A stretch of 13,548 bases of DNA from Bacteroidales bacterium (GCA_027074135.1 JALTDM010000026.1:1-13548); one strand, 5' to 3'; numbered from the stretch's first letter, positions 1 to 6,291 are shown. The notes: generated by a model from the sequence alone, not told the origin. Numbers and translations: made by a program.

Positions 1-1323
1 ATCTTAGATTATATTGAACAATTTTTCGGGGTAGATAATTTATTTTTTGATGCCGGAGTAATTTTTTTACTCGTATTATTTTTCCAGCCTGTGGAAGTGG
101 CTCTACATAAGATTATTGATAAGGCTTTGAGAGATAAATTGTTGTCTTTTCGTTCGGATTTTCTTGCACTATCAAGTGAATTGTCGGCAATTTTGCCTGA
201 CAATACTGCTCTAGATAAGATAGAAGATTTTATAAAAAGAAATTTTAAAGCCGGCGATGTTATTTTTTTCAGTTTAAACGAGAAAACAAATGTTTTTGAA
301 GGCATTTCTATTAATTTTAATATAAAGAAAAATACATCATTTGTAAAATTATTAACCGAAAAAGAAGAGGTAGTGCCTTTTTTGGACATTAATATGTTTG
401 TGTTAGAGCAGTATATTGTTGATTTTTTAAGTAAGAAAAAAATAGAATATATATTGCCTATTAAATGGGATAATGAGTTGTTTTACATAATACTTGTGGC
501 AGGGAAATCCGGTGAACATAAGCACTTTACTTATGACGAGATAGAAAATTTATCTGTTTTTGCAAATGAGATAAGTATGTACCTACACAGGAATTATTTA
601 TATAAAAAAATTCAAGAGGAAGAAATCGAAAAATTGAGGATGGAAGAACTTGCTGCTTTAGGAAAACTTACTGCAGGAATAGCCCACGAGATACGAAATC
701 CTTTAAATACTATTTCTACAGCTTTACAAACATTCAGAAACAAATCTATTGATGTTGATACCAGAGAACGAATAGCACAATATGTTGAAGAAGAGGTTGA
801 AAGAATAAATGTCCTTATCGAAGATTTTTTGAAACTATCTAAGTTGAAAATGCCCCATATGGGTAAAGTTGATATGGAAGCGTTGAACAGCAGATTCAAT
901 GTTTATTTGGAAAATGAATGTAAAAACATTGTGTGTGTGGTAAATAATGATATTGATAATGGGTTCGTTTCGGATGAAAATTTTATTTATCAAATTACTT
1001 TGAATTTGACAAAGAATGCTTTTGAGGCGGTTCAACAAAAGTGTGAAGAAAAAAAAATTCCTTGCAACCAAGGTGAGGTGCGGATAAATTTTAGCGAAAA
1101 AAATTCACATTTGATTATTGAAGTTACAGATAATGGAATTCCTGTGCCCGAAGAAGATAAAAATAAATTGTTTGAACCTTTTTATACAACCAAAGAGAAT
1201 GGTACCGGTCTTGGATTATTATTGGTTGCCAATATGGTAAAATTATTAAACGGAGAAATATTTTTTATTTCAGATGATAATCAAACAATTTTCACAGTTA
1301 AAATACCCATAAAATATGAATAA
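1..1323 (+). CDS. Sensor histidine kinase with GAF-like domain, 5' end cut by window
   Basis: The frame is open from base 1, so the GTG at 91 is probably internal and the gene begins outside the window. Counting codons from base 1, residues about 19-31 form a hydrophobic segment ending in FFQPV, followed by a basic amphipathic stretch. This resembles the junction between a multi-pass membrane region and the cytoplasm in kinases of the PrsK-like type. Residues about 60-205 look like a divergent GAF sensor domain. A short coiled coil leads to the H-box HEIRNPL (phospho-acceptor His229), then the N-box (NLTKNAFEAV), a G1 box (DNGIPVPEE) and the F/G2 boxes (LFEPFYTTKENGTGLGL). The kinase should autophosphorylate and pass phosphate to the regulator encoded next, with which the gene overlaps by 8 bases. 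The signal it senses is unknown. Kinase identity is certain; GAF assignment is moderate. Confidence 0.93.
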   Translation: MLDYIEQFFGVDNLFFDAGVIFLLVLFFQPVEVALHKIIDKALRDKLLSFRSDFLALSSELSAILPDNTALDKIEDFIKRNFKAGDVIFFSLNEKTNVFEGISINFNIKKNTSFVKLLTEKEEVVPFLDINMFVLEQYIVDFLSKKKIEYILPIKWDNELFYIILVAGKSGEHKHFTYDEIENLSVFANEISMYLHRNYLYKKIQEEEIEKLRMEELAALGKLTAGIAHEIRNPLNTISTALQTFRNKSIDVDTRERIAQYVEEEVERINVLIEDFLKLSKLKMPHMGKVDMEALNSRFNVYLENECKNIVCVVNNDIDNGFVSDENFIYQITLNLTKNAFEAVQQKCEEKKIPCNQGEVRINFSEKNSHLIIEVTDNGIPVPEEDKNKLFEPFYTTKENGTGLGLLLVANMVKLLNGEIFFISDDNQTIFTVKIPIKYE

Positions 1324-2698
1324 AAAACATAGTTTACTATTAGTCGACGATGAAAAAAAGATTCTTGATATACTGAACATAAATTTTTCAAAAGATTACA
1401 ATGTATTTATGGCAAAAAACGGTATAGAAGCATTAACGATTTTGGATACATACCCTATTGATGTGATAGTTTCAGATTTGCGTATGCCTGAGATGGACGG
1501 GAAAGAACTTTTGGACTTTACTAGAAAGGAATTTCCTTCCATACCTTTTATTATTGTTACTGCTTACGGAACAATTGAAGATGCTGTTGAATCCATAAAA
1601 AAAGGTGCTTTTGATTATATACTTAAACCTATAAAAATAGATGAATTAAAGCATAAAATCGAAAAAGCTTTAAGTCTAAATGCATTATTGCATGAAAACG
1701 AGGAATTAAAAACAAAGATAAAAAGCCTTGAGAGTTCTAAAAAAATAGTAACCGTTGATCCGGAAATGAAAAAACTCTTGAATATAGCCGAACAGGTTGC
1801 AAAAACCAATGCCACGGTTTTGATAACAGGTGAGACGGGAACCGGCAAACAACTTTTTGCAGAATATATTCATAATAAATCTATGGTTGCTAATGGTCCT
1901 TTTGTTGAGATTAATGCAGGTGCCATACCTCAAGAATTATTGGAGAGTGAGCTTTTCGGATATGAAAAGGGGGCGTTTACCGGAGCTGTAAAAACTAAAA
2001 AGGGAAAATTCGAATTGGCGGATAATGGTACTCTTTTTATAGATGAAATTGGAGAAATGCCGATTTCACAGCAAGTTAAATTGCTACATGCAGTTGAACA
2101 AAATAAAATAACACGTGTCGGAGGAACAAAAGAAATACCTGTAAACGTAAGGTTGATTACAGCAACTAACAGAAATCTTAAAGAAGAGGTTGAAAAAGGT
2201 AATTTCAGGAAAGATTTATTTTATCGTTTAAGTGTGGTTACCTTAAAACTTTTGCCATTGAGAGACAGGAAAGCCGATATCCCTGTGTTAGTAGAATATT
2301 TTATAAAAAAATACAGTAGTTCGGATATTAAAGTGGAAGATGAAGTTATGTCATTATTTTTAAATTATTCATGGCCGGGTAATATTCGGGAATTGGAAAA
2401 TGTAATTCAACAAGCTGTAATTTTTGCAAAAAATGGAGTTATTATAAAATATCAAGTATCAGAAGATATTATTAACCAAAGTTTTTCCATACCACTAAAT
2501 AAAGATGAATTTCAGAGACTTAAAAAAGATAAAGTTGACATTATAGCTTCAAAATTGGAAATTCAATATTTAAACAATTTGTTAAAACAAACAGGTGGTA
2601 ATATAACTAAGGCGGCAGCTCTTAGTGGATACAACAGGCGACAGTTGCAAAACCTCATATCGAAACATAATATTAATACAAGGAACTTTAAGAAATAG
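1316..2698 (+). CDS. NtrC-family sigma-54-dependent response regulator
   Basis: The 460-residue product has the three standard modules. The receiver domain (about 1-120) carries acidic residues D11 and D12, the phospho-acceptor D54 in SDLRMPEMDG, the switch T82 and K104. The AAA+ domain (about 145-375) has Walker A GETGTGK (172-178), the sigma-54 contact motif GAFTGA (219-224) and Walker B with D243/E244. The C-terminus (about 425-455) is a Fis-type helix-turn-helix with NITKAAALSGYNRRQLQNLI. It should bind an upstream enhancer when phosphorylated and drive open-complex formation by sigma-54 RNA polymerase. The ATG overlaps the stop of the kinase gene, which argues for translational coupling and a cognate pair. 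The spacer downstream contains a sigma-54 promoter, a likely target. Confidence 0.97.
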   Translation: MNKKHSLLLVDDEKKILDILNINFSKDYNVFMAKNGIEALTILDTYPIDVIVSDLRMPEMDGKELLDFTRKEFPSIPFIIVTAYGTIEDAVESIKKGAFDYILKPIKIDELKHKIEKALSLNALLHENEELKTKIKSLESSKKIVTVDPEMKKLLNIAEQVAKTNATVLITGETGTGKQLFAEYIHNKSMVANGPFVEINAGAIPQELLESELFGYEKGAFTGAVKTKKGKFELADNGTLFIDEIGEMPISQQVKLLHAVEQNKITRVGGTKEIPVNVRLITATNRNLKEEVEKGNFRKDLFYRLSVVTLKLLPLRDRKADIPVLVEYFIKKYSSSDIKVEDEVMSLFLNYSWPGNIRELENVIQQAVIFAKNGVIIKYQVSEDIINQSFSIPLNKDEFQRLKKDKVDIIASKLEIQYLNNLLKQTGGNITKAAALSGYNRRQLQNLISKHNINTRNFKK

Positions 2699-2704
2699 AT
2701 TTAT

Positions 2705-2737
2705 CTTAAGTGTGAAATCCCATTTCCCATACTTAAG
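2705..2737. repeat. 33-bp imperfect palindrome after the NtrC-type gene
   Basis: Arms CTTAAGTGTG (2705-2714) and CATACTTAAG (2728-2737) pair over 10 positions with one G-T wobble. A nested inner pair GAAAT/ATTTC (2714-2718 and 2722-2726) flanks CCC. It begins 6 bases after the regulator stop and could be a terminator hairpin, but only a broken T-rich stretch follows. Alternatively it is an enhancer site: it lies about 130 bp upstream of the sigma-54 promoter at 2864, a usual distance for NtrC-type activators. Confidence 0.55.
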
Positions 2738-2863
2738 TTGTTGATTTTTAAGTTATAGTGTTTGGGATGCATTTTGGATGTGTAAAATTCTATTTCTCAT
2801 TTTATATCTTCTTTTAATTAAGTTTTTTATGTAAACATTTGTTATACAGTTGAATATGTGTGT

Positions 2864-2879
2864 TGGCACAAGTGTTGCA
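2864..2879 (+). promoter_or_regulatory. Sigma-54 (-24/-12) promoter of the SPW gene
   Basis: The sequence TGGCAC-AAGTG-TTGCA matches the sigma-54 consensus TGGCAC-N5-TTGC exactly, with GG at 2865-2866 and GC at 2877-2878 separated by 10 bases. Transcription would start near 2890, giving a leader of about 29 nt before the ATG at 2919. It is the only convincing intergenic sigma-54 element I saw, and it lies just downstream of a gene for a sigma-54 activator. Confidence 0.82.
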
Positions 2880-2892
2880 TTTATGATAAATG
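2878..2892. promoter_or_regulatory. 7-1-7 palindrome overlapping the -12 element and predicted start
   Basis: CATTTAT-G-ATAAATG is a perfect inverted repeat with a one-base centre. Its first base is the C of the -12 GC, and it extends to about the predicted transcription start. This position would suit an operator that blocks the sigma-54 promoter, but AT-rich palindromes also arise by chance, and no binding protein is identified. Confidence 0.35.
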
Positions 2893-2918
2893 AAAATAAC
2901 CAATAAAAATTTAAAGTT

Positions 2919-3242
2919 ATGTGGAAAGCATGGACAAACGGATTATTAGGATTGTGGCTCATAATAGCTGCCTTCCTGAACATGACACCAAGTGCCGTAA
3001 TGTGGGACAACCTGTTGGTTGGACTTATTATTGCCATCGTAGGTATTTTAATGATTAAAGAAAAACCGTGGCAAGGCTGGCTTGGTGCTATCAGCGGAAC
3101 CTTATTGTTCTTAGCAGCCTTTATCGGCTCATTGCAAACAGGAGCTGGTTACTTATGGACAGACTTGATTTTGGGAACACTTGCAGCAATAGCAGGATTT
3201 GGCGCAATGAATAATCAACAGGGAGGGGTTGAAAGTAAATAG
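2919..3242 (+). CDS. SPW-repeat small integral membrane protein
   Basis: The 107-residue product is almost entirely hydrophobic, with four predicted membrane segments (about 5-24, 30-47, 55-72 and 78-97). It is built from two similar halves: the first begins WKAWTNGLLGLWLI and the second PWQGWLGAISGTLLF. Each half is followed by a W-x-(D/N)-L-(I/L)-x-G segment (about residues 29-35 and 80-87), as in the SPW repeat family, whose function is unknown. The gene stands alone between a sigma-54 promoter and a strong terminator, so it is probably a single-gene unit controlled by the kinase/NtrC pair upstream. Two sampled 60-base stretches have 43% and 50% GC against about 32% in the neighbouring arsR gene. 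This may reflect transfer, high expression or amino acid bias (Gly, Ala, Trp). Confidence 0.85.
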   Translation: MWKAWTNGLLGLWLIIAAFLNMTPSAVMWDNLLVGLIIAIVGILMIKEKPWQGWLGAISGTLLFLAAFIGSLQTGAGYLWTDLILGTLAAIAGFGAMNNQQGGVESK

Positions 3243-3270
3243 TAGTTTGCAGAATGCCTTAGAGTAGAAA

Positions 3271-3303
3271 AATAGGTTACCTGTTTAGGTAGCCTATTTT
3301 TTT
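3271..3303 (+). terminator. Rho-independent terminator after the SPW gene
   Basis: The stem AATAGGTTACC (3271-3281) pairs with GGTAGCCTATT (3288-3298), 11 bp with one G-U, around a 6-base loop. It ends in a run of seven T (3297-3303). Three more A-T pairs can extend it (AAA before, TTT after). The T run touches the first ArsR-type operator, so the terminator isolates the SPW unit from arsR. Confidence 0.88.
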
Positions 3304-3319
3304 ATCGTATATTTGCGAT
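3304..3319. promoter_or_regulatory. ArsR-type operator copy 1, containing the arsR -7 element
   Basis: ATCGTATATTTGCGAT has the form ATCG-N8-CGAT and is preceded by TTT. It lies 19 bases before the arsR ATG. Bases 3308-3315 (TATATTTG) are a perfect match to the Bacteroidota -7 element TAnnTTTG, so a bound repressor would occlude the promoter. The reverse complement of copy 2 differs from this site at one position. No clear -33 element was seen. Confidence 0.72.
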
Positions 3320-3338
3320 ATGTAAAAATGGTTTTGAT

Positions 3339-3665
3339 ATGTCAAATAAAGATTATAAAAAATGTTTTAATCCTAATAAAAATTTTAGGGGTCATACAAA
3401 AGAGTTGGCGAGATATGCAAAAGCATTGGCTCATCCTGCAAGAATCAAGATTTTAAATTTCCTGAACAATTCTAAATACTGTTATACGGGTGATTTTGTG
3501 GAAGTTCTGCCTATGGCACAATCTACAGTTTCCCAACATTTGAAAGAACTCAAAGAAGCCGGTTTAATAATTGCTAATGAACAACCACCTCGAGTAAGTT
3601 ATTGTATAAACAAAGATGCATGGGAGAAGGCAAAAAAATTATTTATGGATTTTTTTGATGTATGA
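3339..3665 (+). CDS. ArsR/SmtB-family winged-helix repressor
   Basis: This 108-residue protein has the family layout: a helix with LAHPARIKILNFL (30-42), a helix-turn-helix with AQSTVSQHLKELKEAGLI (60-77) and a beta wing (78-91). ArsR proteins are dimeric repressors released by metal, metalloid or thiol-reactive ligands. The classic metalloid motif ELCVCDL is absent; the matching segment reads YCYTGDF, with a single cysteine, C48. The other cysteines are C9 near the N-terminus and C89 in the wing (VSYCIN). A C48/C89 (or C9) ligand or disulfide site is possible but inferred. The operator at 3304 suggests autoregulation, and two similar sites precede the next two units. No Shine-Dalgarno sequence is evident. 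Family is secure; inducer unknown. Confidence 0.94.
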   Translation: MSNKDYKKCFNPNKNFRGHTKELARYAKALAHPARIKILNFLNNSKYCYTGDFVEVLPMAQSTVSQHLKELKEAGLIIANEQPPRVSYCINKDAWEKAKKLFMDFFDV

Positions 3666-3703
3666 TTATAAATTTTTTGAAAAAATGTTTTACAACATAG
3701 TTT

Positions 3704-3719
3704 ATCGCAAATAAACGAT
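3704..3719. promoter_or_regulatory. ArsR-type operator copy 2, before the NifX-like gene
   Basis: ATCGCAAATAAACGAT is the same ATCG-N8-CGAT element in opposite orientation: its reverse complement ATCGTTTATTTGCGAT matches copy 1 at 15 of 16 positions. It is again preceded by TTT and lies 29 bases before the ATG at 3749. Confidence 0.72.
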
Positions 3720-3720
3720 A

Positions 3721-3728
3721 TATATTTG
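3721..3728 (+). promoter_or_regulatory. -7 promoter element of the nifX-osmC unit
   Basis: TATATTTG is a perfect match to TAnnTTTG and is identical to the arsR -7 element. It begins one base after operator copy 2 and ends 20 bases before the ATG. No convincing -33 element was found at the usual distance. Confidence 0.6.
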
Positions 3729-3748
3729 TTTTGTAAAAATTATAAGAT

Positions 3749-4168
3749 ATGAAAGTAGCAATTGTAACAGTTGATGGTGTAACTGTTAGTCAACATTTTG
3801 GACGGTCTCCATTTTATAGAATTATTGAGATAAGAGACGGTAATGTGGTAAATGAAGAGATCAGGAAACGTGGTACCGGACATTTTGCGGCAAATTCAAA
3901 TAGGGAAAATCATCACGAGGTGTCACATTTTAATGAACAAGGAAGGCACGGGTATGGCGCTGATGCAGATGCAAAACATAGGAGTATGGCAAATGAAATA
4001 GGTGATTGTGATGTGCTTGTTGCAGGAGGTATGGGCTCTGGTGCTTATGAGAGTTTTAAGAGAGCCGGTTTGGATGTTATATTAACGGATTTAATGTATA
4101 TAGAAGATGTTGTAAATGCTTTAATATCCGGTAATTTAGAAAATTTGGCAGATTCAAGAACAGATTAA
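3749..4168 (+). CDS. NifX/NifB-type (dinitrogenase Fe-Mo cofactor domain) protein with His-rich insert
   Basis: The 139-residue product starts MKVAIVTVDG and continues with SQHFGRSPFYRIIEI (14-28) and DVLVAGGMGSGAYESF (88-103). These are the conserved segments of the small domain shared by NifX, NifY/NafY and the NifB C-terminus, which binds metal-cluster precursors. The central part, about residues 42-80, is an insert with six histidines (H45, H55, H56, H60, H67, H77), a plausible metal-binding loop. C87 sits before the last half. No nif gene is present, so a role in nitrogen fixation is unlikely; stand-alone members are common in non-fixers and mostly of unknown function. The gene follows operator copy 2 and is separated by 14 bases from the OsmC-like gene, so the two are probably cotranscribed. 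Confidence 0.88.
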   Translation: MKVAIVTVDGVTVSQHFGRSPFYRIIEIRDGNVVNEEIRKRGTGHFAANSNRENHHEVSHFNEQGRHGYGADADAKHRSMANEIGDCDVLVAGGMGSGAYESFKRAGLDVILTDLMYIEDVVNALISGNLENLADSRTD

Positions 4169-4182
4169 AACAAAATAATTAC

Positions 4183-4659
4183 ATGGTTATGAATAATTTA
4201 GTAGAAGAAAATGAAGCATGTCAAATGCAGGTAGAAGTGAGAGTGCATGCAAAAAGTGAGTCAGCTACGAGATTAAAAGTACGTTCAGGTAAGTTTCATA
4301 TGATAATTGATGAGCCAGAAAACATGGGTGGAAGTAATATGGGACCAAGTCCCGTACAGGTGTTGTTGATGGCATTGGCAGGATGTTTAAATGTTACCGG
4401 TCATGAAGTAGCCAGACAGAGAGGATATAAACTAAAAGATTTGATGATAGATATAAAAGGAAGTATGGATTCTTGTACTTTTATGGGATGTTCATTTGAA
4501 GAACGTGCCGGTTTTCAGCATATTGAAGTGGTATTGAAACCTGATTTTGAAAATGTAAATAAAGATGAAATACAAAGTTGGTTGGAAGAAACAGAAGCAA
4601 GATGTCCTGTTACTGATAACATAAAAGAAAGCACTAAAATATCAGTAGCGGTACATTAG
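4183..4659 (+). CDS. OsmC-like protein
   Basis: This 158-residue protein has the OsmC/Ohr fold signature: an N-terminal beta sheet with a GG-x-x-x-GPSPVQVLLMALAGC segment (49-68) and a C-terminal EARCPVTDNI segment (138-147). The paired cysteines C68 and C141 match the reactive cysteines of the family, which reduce organic hydroperoxides through a thiol cycle or act on other thiol-reactive species. Extra cysteines C13, C98 and C103 are also present; C98-x4-C103 lies in a short insert-like stretch rich in S/C/M/F. The start could be the ATG at 4183 or the one at 4189; nothing decides between them. Context with an ArsR repressor and a DGC protein points to thiol or metalloid chemistry, not osmotic stress. 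Confidence 0.9.
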   Translation: MVMNNLVEENEACQMQVEVRVHAKSESATRLKVRSGKFHMIIDEPENMGGSNMGPSPVQVLLMALAGCLNVTGHEVARQRGYKLKDLMIDIKGSMDSCTFMGCSFEERAGFQHIEVVLKPDFENVNKDEIQSWLEETEARCPVTDNIKESTKISVAVH

Positions 4660-4677
4660 TTTTTTTTAATTTTATTT

Positions 4678-4693
4678 ATCGTATTTTCACGAT
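4678..4693. promoter_or_regulatory. ArsR-type operator copy 3, before the DGC-permease unit
   Basis: ATCGTATTTTCACGAT has the same ATCG-N8-CGAT form and TTT prefix and matches copy 1 at 13 of 16 positions. It lies 13 bases before the ATG at 4707. A degenerate -7 (TATTTTCA, 4682-4689) sits at the same offset as the perfect one in copy 1. Its presence suggests an internal, separately regulated promoter even though the preceding gene is only 47 bases away. Confidence 0.68.
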
Positions 4694-4706
4694 TAAATTT
4701 AAAGTT

Positions 4707-5186
4707 ATGATAACAATAAAAGACAAAAAACCAGTAGAAGAAATTAAAACTGAAACAGCTCGAAAAAACATTATTAACAGAAGAGCGAAGTTTGGTAAAT
4801 ACATAACAGCAAACGGTTGTAACGGAAGTTCTAACCTTGGTCAGTTAACTGTTGCGGTTGCTAATGCAATTCGAGACAGGGTTCCAAATGCTTTTGTTGA
4901 TTGTCCCTTTGCATTATTTGGTGATGTAGAAGGACCGGCTCAAGTAATTTTACATGCAGATTACAGGATAGTTTTTGACGGTTGTAAATCGCGATGTTTG
5001 ACCAAGGCATTGGACGGTATAGGTGCTAAAGTAACCCTATCGTATGCTATGGACGAAGATTTTGGGTTTGAAAAAATTCCTCAACCCGCAAAATATACAG
5101 ATGAACAAGTTGAAATTGTTGTAAAGAGAGTTATTTCCGATTTGGAAAAGAAAGGATTGTTAAAAAAAGAAGGTGTTAAGGACTAA
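4707..5186 (+). CDS. DGC-domain putative zinc-binding protein
   Basis: The 159-residue product carries the signature of the DGC family: NGCNGSSNLGQLT (36-48), a conserved C66 in VDCPFALFG, and the name-giving DGC motif in FDGCKSRCLTKAL (90-102). The four cysteines C38, C66, C93 and C97 are the likely metal or thiol-ligand set. The family is described as putatively zinc-binding, without an established reaction. Such proteins often sit near ArsR regulators, small redox-active disulfide proteins and permeases (recalled from general knowledge, not checked). It is the first gene after operator copy 3 and lies 11 bases upstream of the permease, so they are probably one operon. Confidence 0.87.
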   Translation: MITIKDKKPVEEIKTETARKNIINRRAKFGKYITANGCNGSSNLGQLTVAVANAIRDRVPNAFVDCPFALFGDVEGPAQVILHADYRIVFDGCKSRCLTKALDGIGAKVTLSYAMDEDFGFEKIPQPAKYTDEQVEIVVKRVISDLEKKGLLKKEGVKD

Positions 5187-5197
5187 AATTTATTGTT

Positions 5198-6271
5198 ATG
5201 ATAAATAGAGCCAATGAAATAGTAAAAAGACAAATGGTGTGGCTTGTATTGGCTGCCGTTTTGTTTGGCTTTTTGTTGGGACCTGAAATGAGTAAAGATT
5301 TCTTGAAAGAGTTGAAAGCGTTTATTTTACCTTCAGCTTTCATAATGCTCTGGGCCTCAATGATTACAATGAAAGTAGAACACTTTGCCAAAAGTTTTGC
5401 CCAGCCCAAAAAATTATTGGTTGGTAATCTAATGAGTTTAATAGTAGCGCCATTATTGATGTTGCCGTTAGCTTTAGTGTTTGCATCGCACAGTCCTAAA
5501 ATTTATGCAGGTTTGGTAATGGCGGGTATAGCTCCTCCCGGAGGATTTGTTACTTATTGGTCAATGATTCTTAATGCAAATATGGGGCTTGCTGTGTCTC
5601 TTACAATAACAACGTTTGTTGTTTCATTGTTTCTTATTCCTTGGGGGATGAAATGGTTGGTTGGTGGTAAGGTTAATGTTGATGTAATGTTTTTGTTTAA
5701 GAAGATACTTATTTTGGTTGTTGGACCTTTTATTCTTGCTATGATTACCAGATGGCTTATTATTCACAAAAAGGGCGAAAAAAATATGGGCAAGTTTAAA
5801 CCATGGTTTAGCCTTATCTCTAGCCTAATGGCATTGTATTTGGTTTTTGCGGGAGTATCTCTGAAAGCGGATTTTTTGGTACAACATCTTCAAATTTTAA
5901 TTTTACCTTTAGTTGGTGCTTTATTGTATTATTTAATTGCTTATCCTTTATCTTATTTTATTTTACACAAGTGGCTTAAATATCCATTGTTTGATGCTAT
6001 TCCGCTTATTTATGGCACTGCTACAAAAAATCTTTCTATTGGAATGGGACTGGCTGCGGCTGCATTTGGTCCATTGACTTTGTTGGGAGTTGTTTTATGT
6101 ATGGTATTTCAAATGCCACTTGCTTCTATGTGGTTTAAATTCTTCTCTAAACAAGAAATAAGTGAACACGAAAAAGTGATTAGGATGAAGTTTAAAATTG
6201 GTGATGAAGATATTGAAGTTATAGATGTTTACGAAAATTGTGAATTAAAAGAAGAAGTTGTTAGAAAATAA
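5198..6271 (+). CDS. SBF/bile-acid:Na+ symporter-family permease (ACR3-like)
   Basis: The 357-residue protein has about ten predicted membrane segments (roughly residues 13-28, 38-57, 72-95, 101-120, 128-152, 165-189, 205-225, 232-256, 263-284 and 288-310). Broken-helix segments near GIAPPGGFVTYWSMI (118-132) and YGTATKNLSIGMGLAAA (about 271-287) resemble the crossing region of the bile acid/arsenite permease superfamily. ACR3 arsenite exporters have a conserved cysteine in the equivalent of the first segment; here the place reads APPGG without cysteine, so arsenite as substrate is doubtful. A hydrophilic C-terminal tail of about 45 residues, rich in E, D and K and with one cysteine, follows the last segment. 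It lies 20 bases before the outer-membrane protein gene. Superfamily is well supported; substrate and direction of transport are unknown. Confidence 0.85.
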   Translation: MINRANEIVKRQMVWLVLAAVLFGFLLGPEMSKDFLKELKAFILPSAFIMLWASMITMKVEHFAKSFAQPKKLLVGNLMSLIVAPLLMLPLALVFASHSPKIYAGLVMAGIAPPGGFVTYWSMILNANMGLAVSLTITTFVVSLFLIPWGMKWLVGGKVNVDVMFLFKKILILVVGPFILAMITRWLIIHKKGEKNMGKFKPWFSLISSLMALYLVFAGVSLKADFLVQHLQILILPLVGALLYYLIAYPLSYFILHKWLKYPLFDAIPLIYGTATKNLSIGMGLAAAAFGPLTLLGVVLCMVFQMPLASMWFKFFSKQEISEHEKVIRMKFKIGDEDIEVIDVYENCELKEEVVRK

Positions 6272-6291
6272 AAATTATAAATCATTAAGCC

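Noticed and set aside
91..93. GTG as start of the histidine kinase
   Set aside because: The frame is open to base 1 and encodes a hydrophobic segment plus a linker typical of membrane-bound kinases, so this codon is internal.
2753..3037. Minus-strand reading frame across the sigma-54 promoter
   Set aside because: It overlaps the SPW gene and its promoter and has no recognisable features.
3749..4168. Nitrogen fixation locus
   Set aside because: Only a stand-alone NifX-type domain is present; no nifHDK, nifB radical-SAM domain or other nif gene occurs, and the neighbours are of thiol/metal type.
4694..4701. TAAATTTA as -7 element of the DGC gene
   Set aside because: It misses the final G and would place the transcript start at the start codon itself.
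5198..6271. Confident call as arsenite exporter ACR3
   Set aside because: The characteristic cysteine is missing and no other arsenic-specific gene is present, so only the superfamily is claimed.
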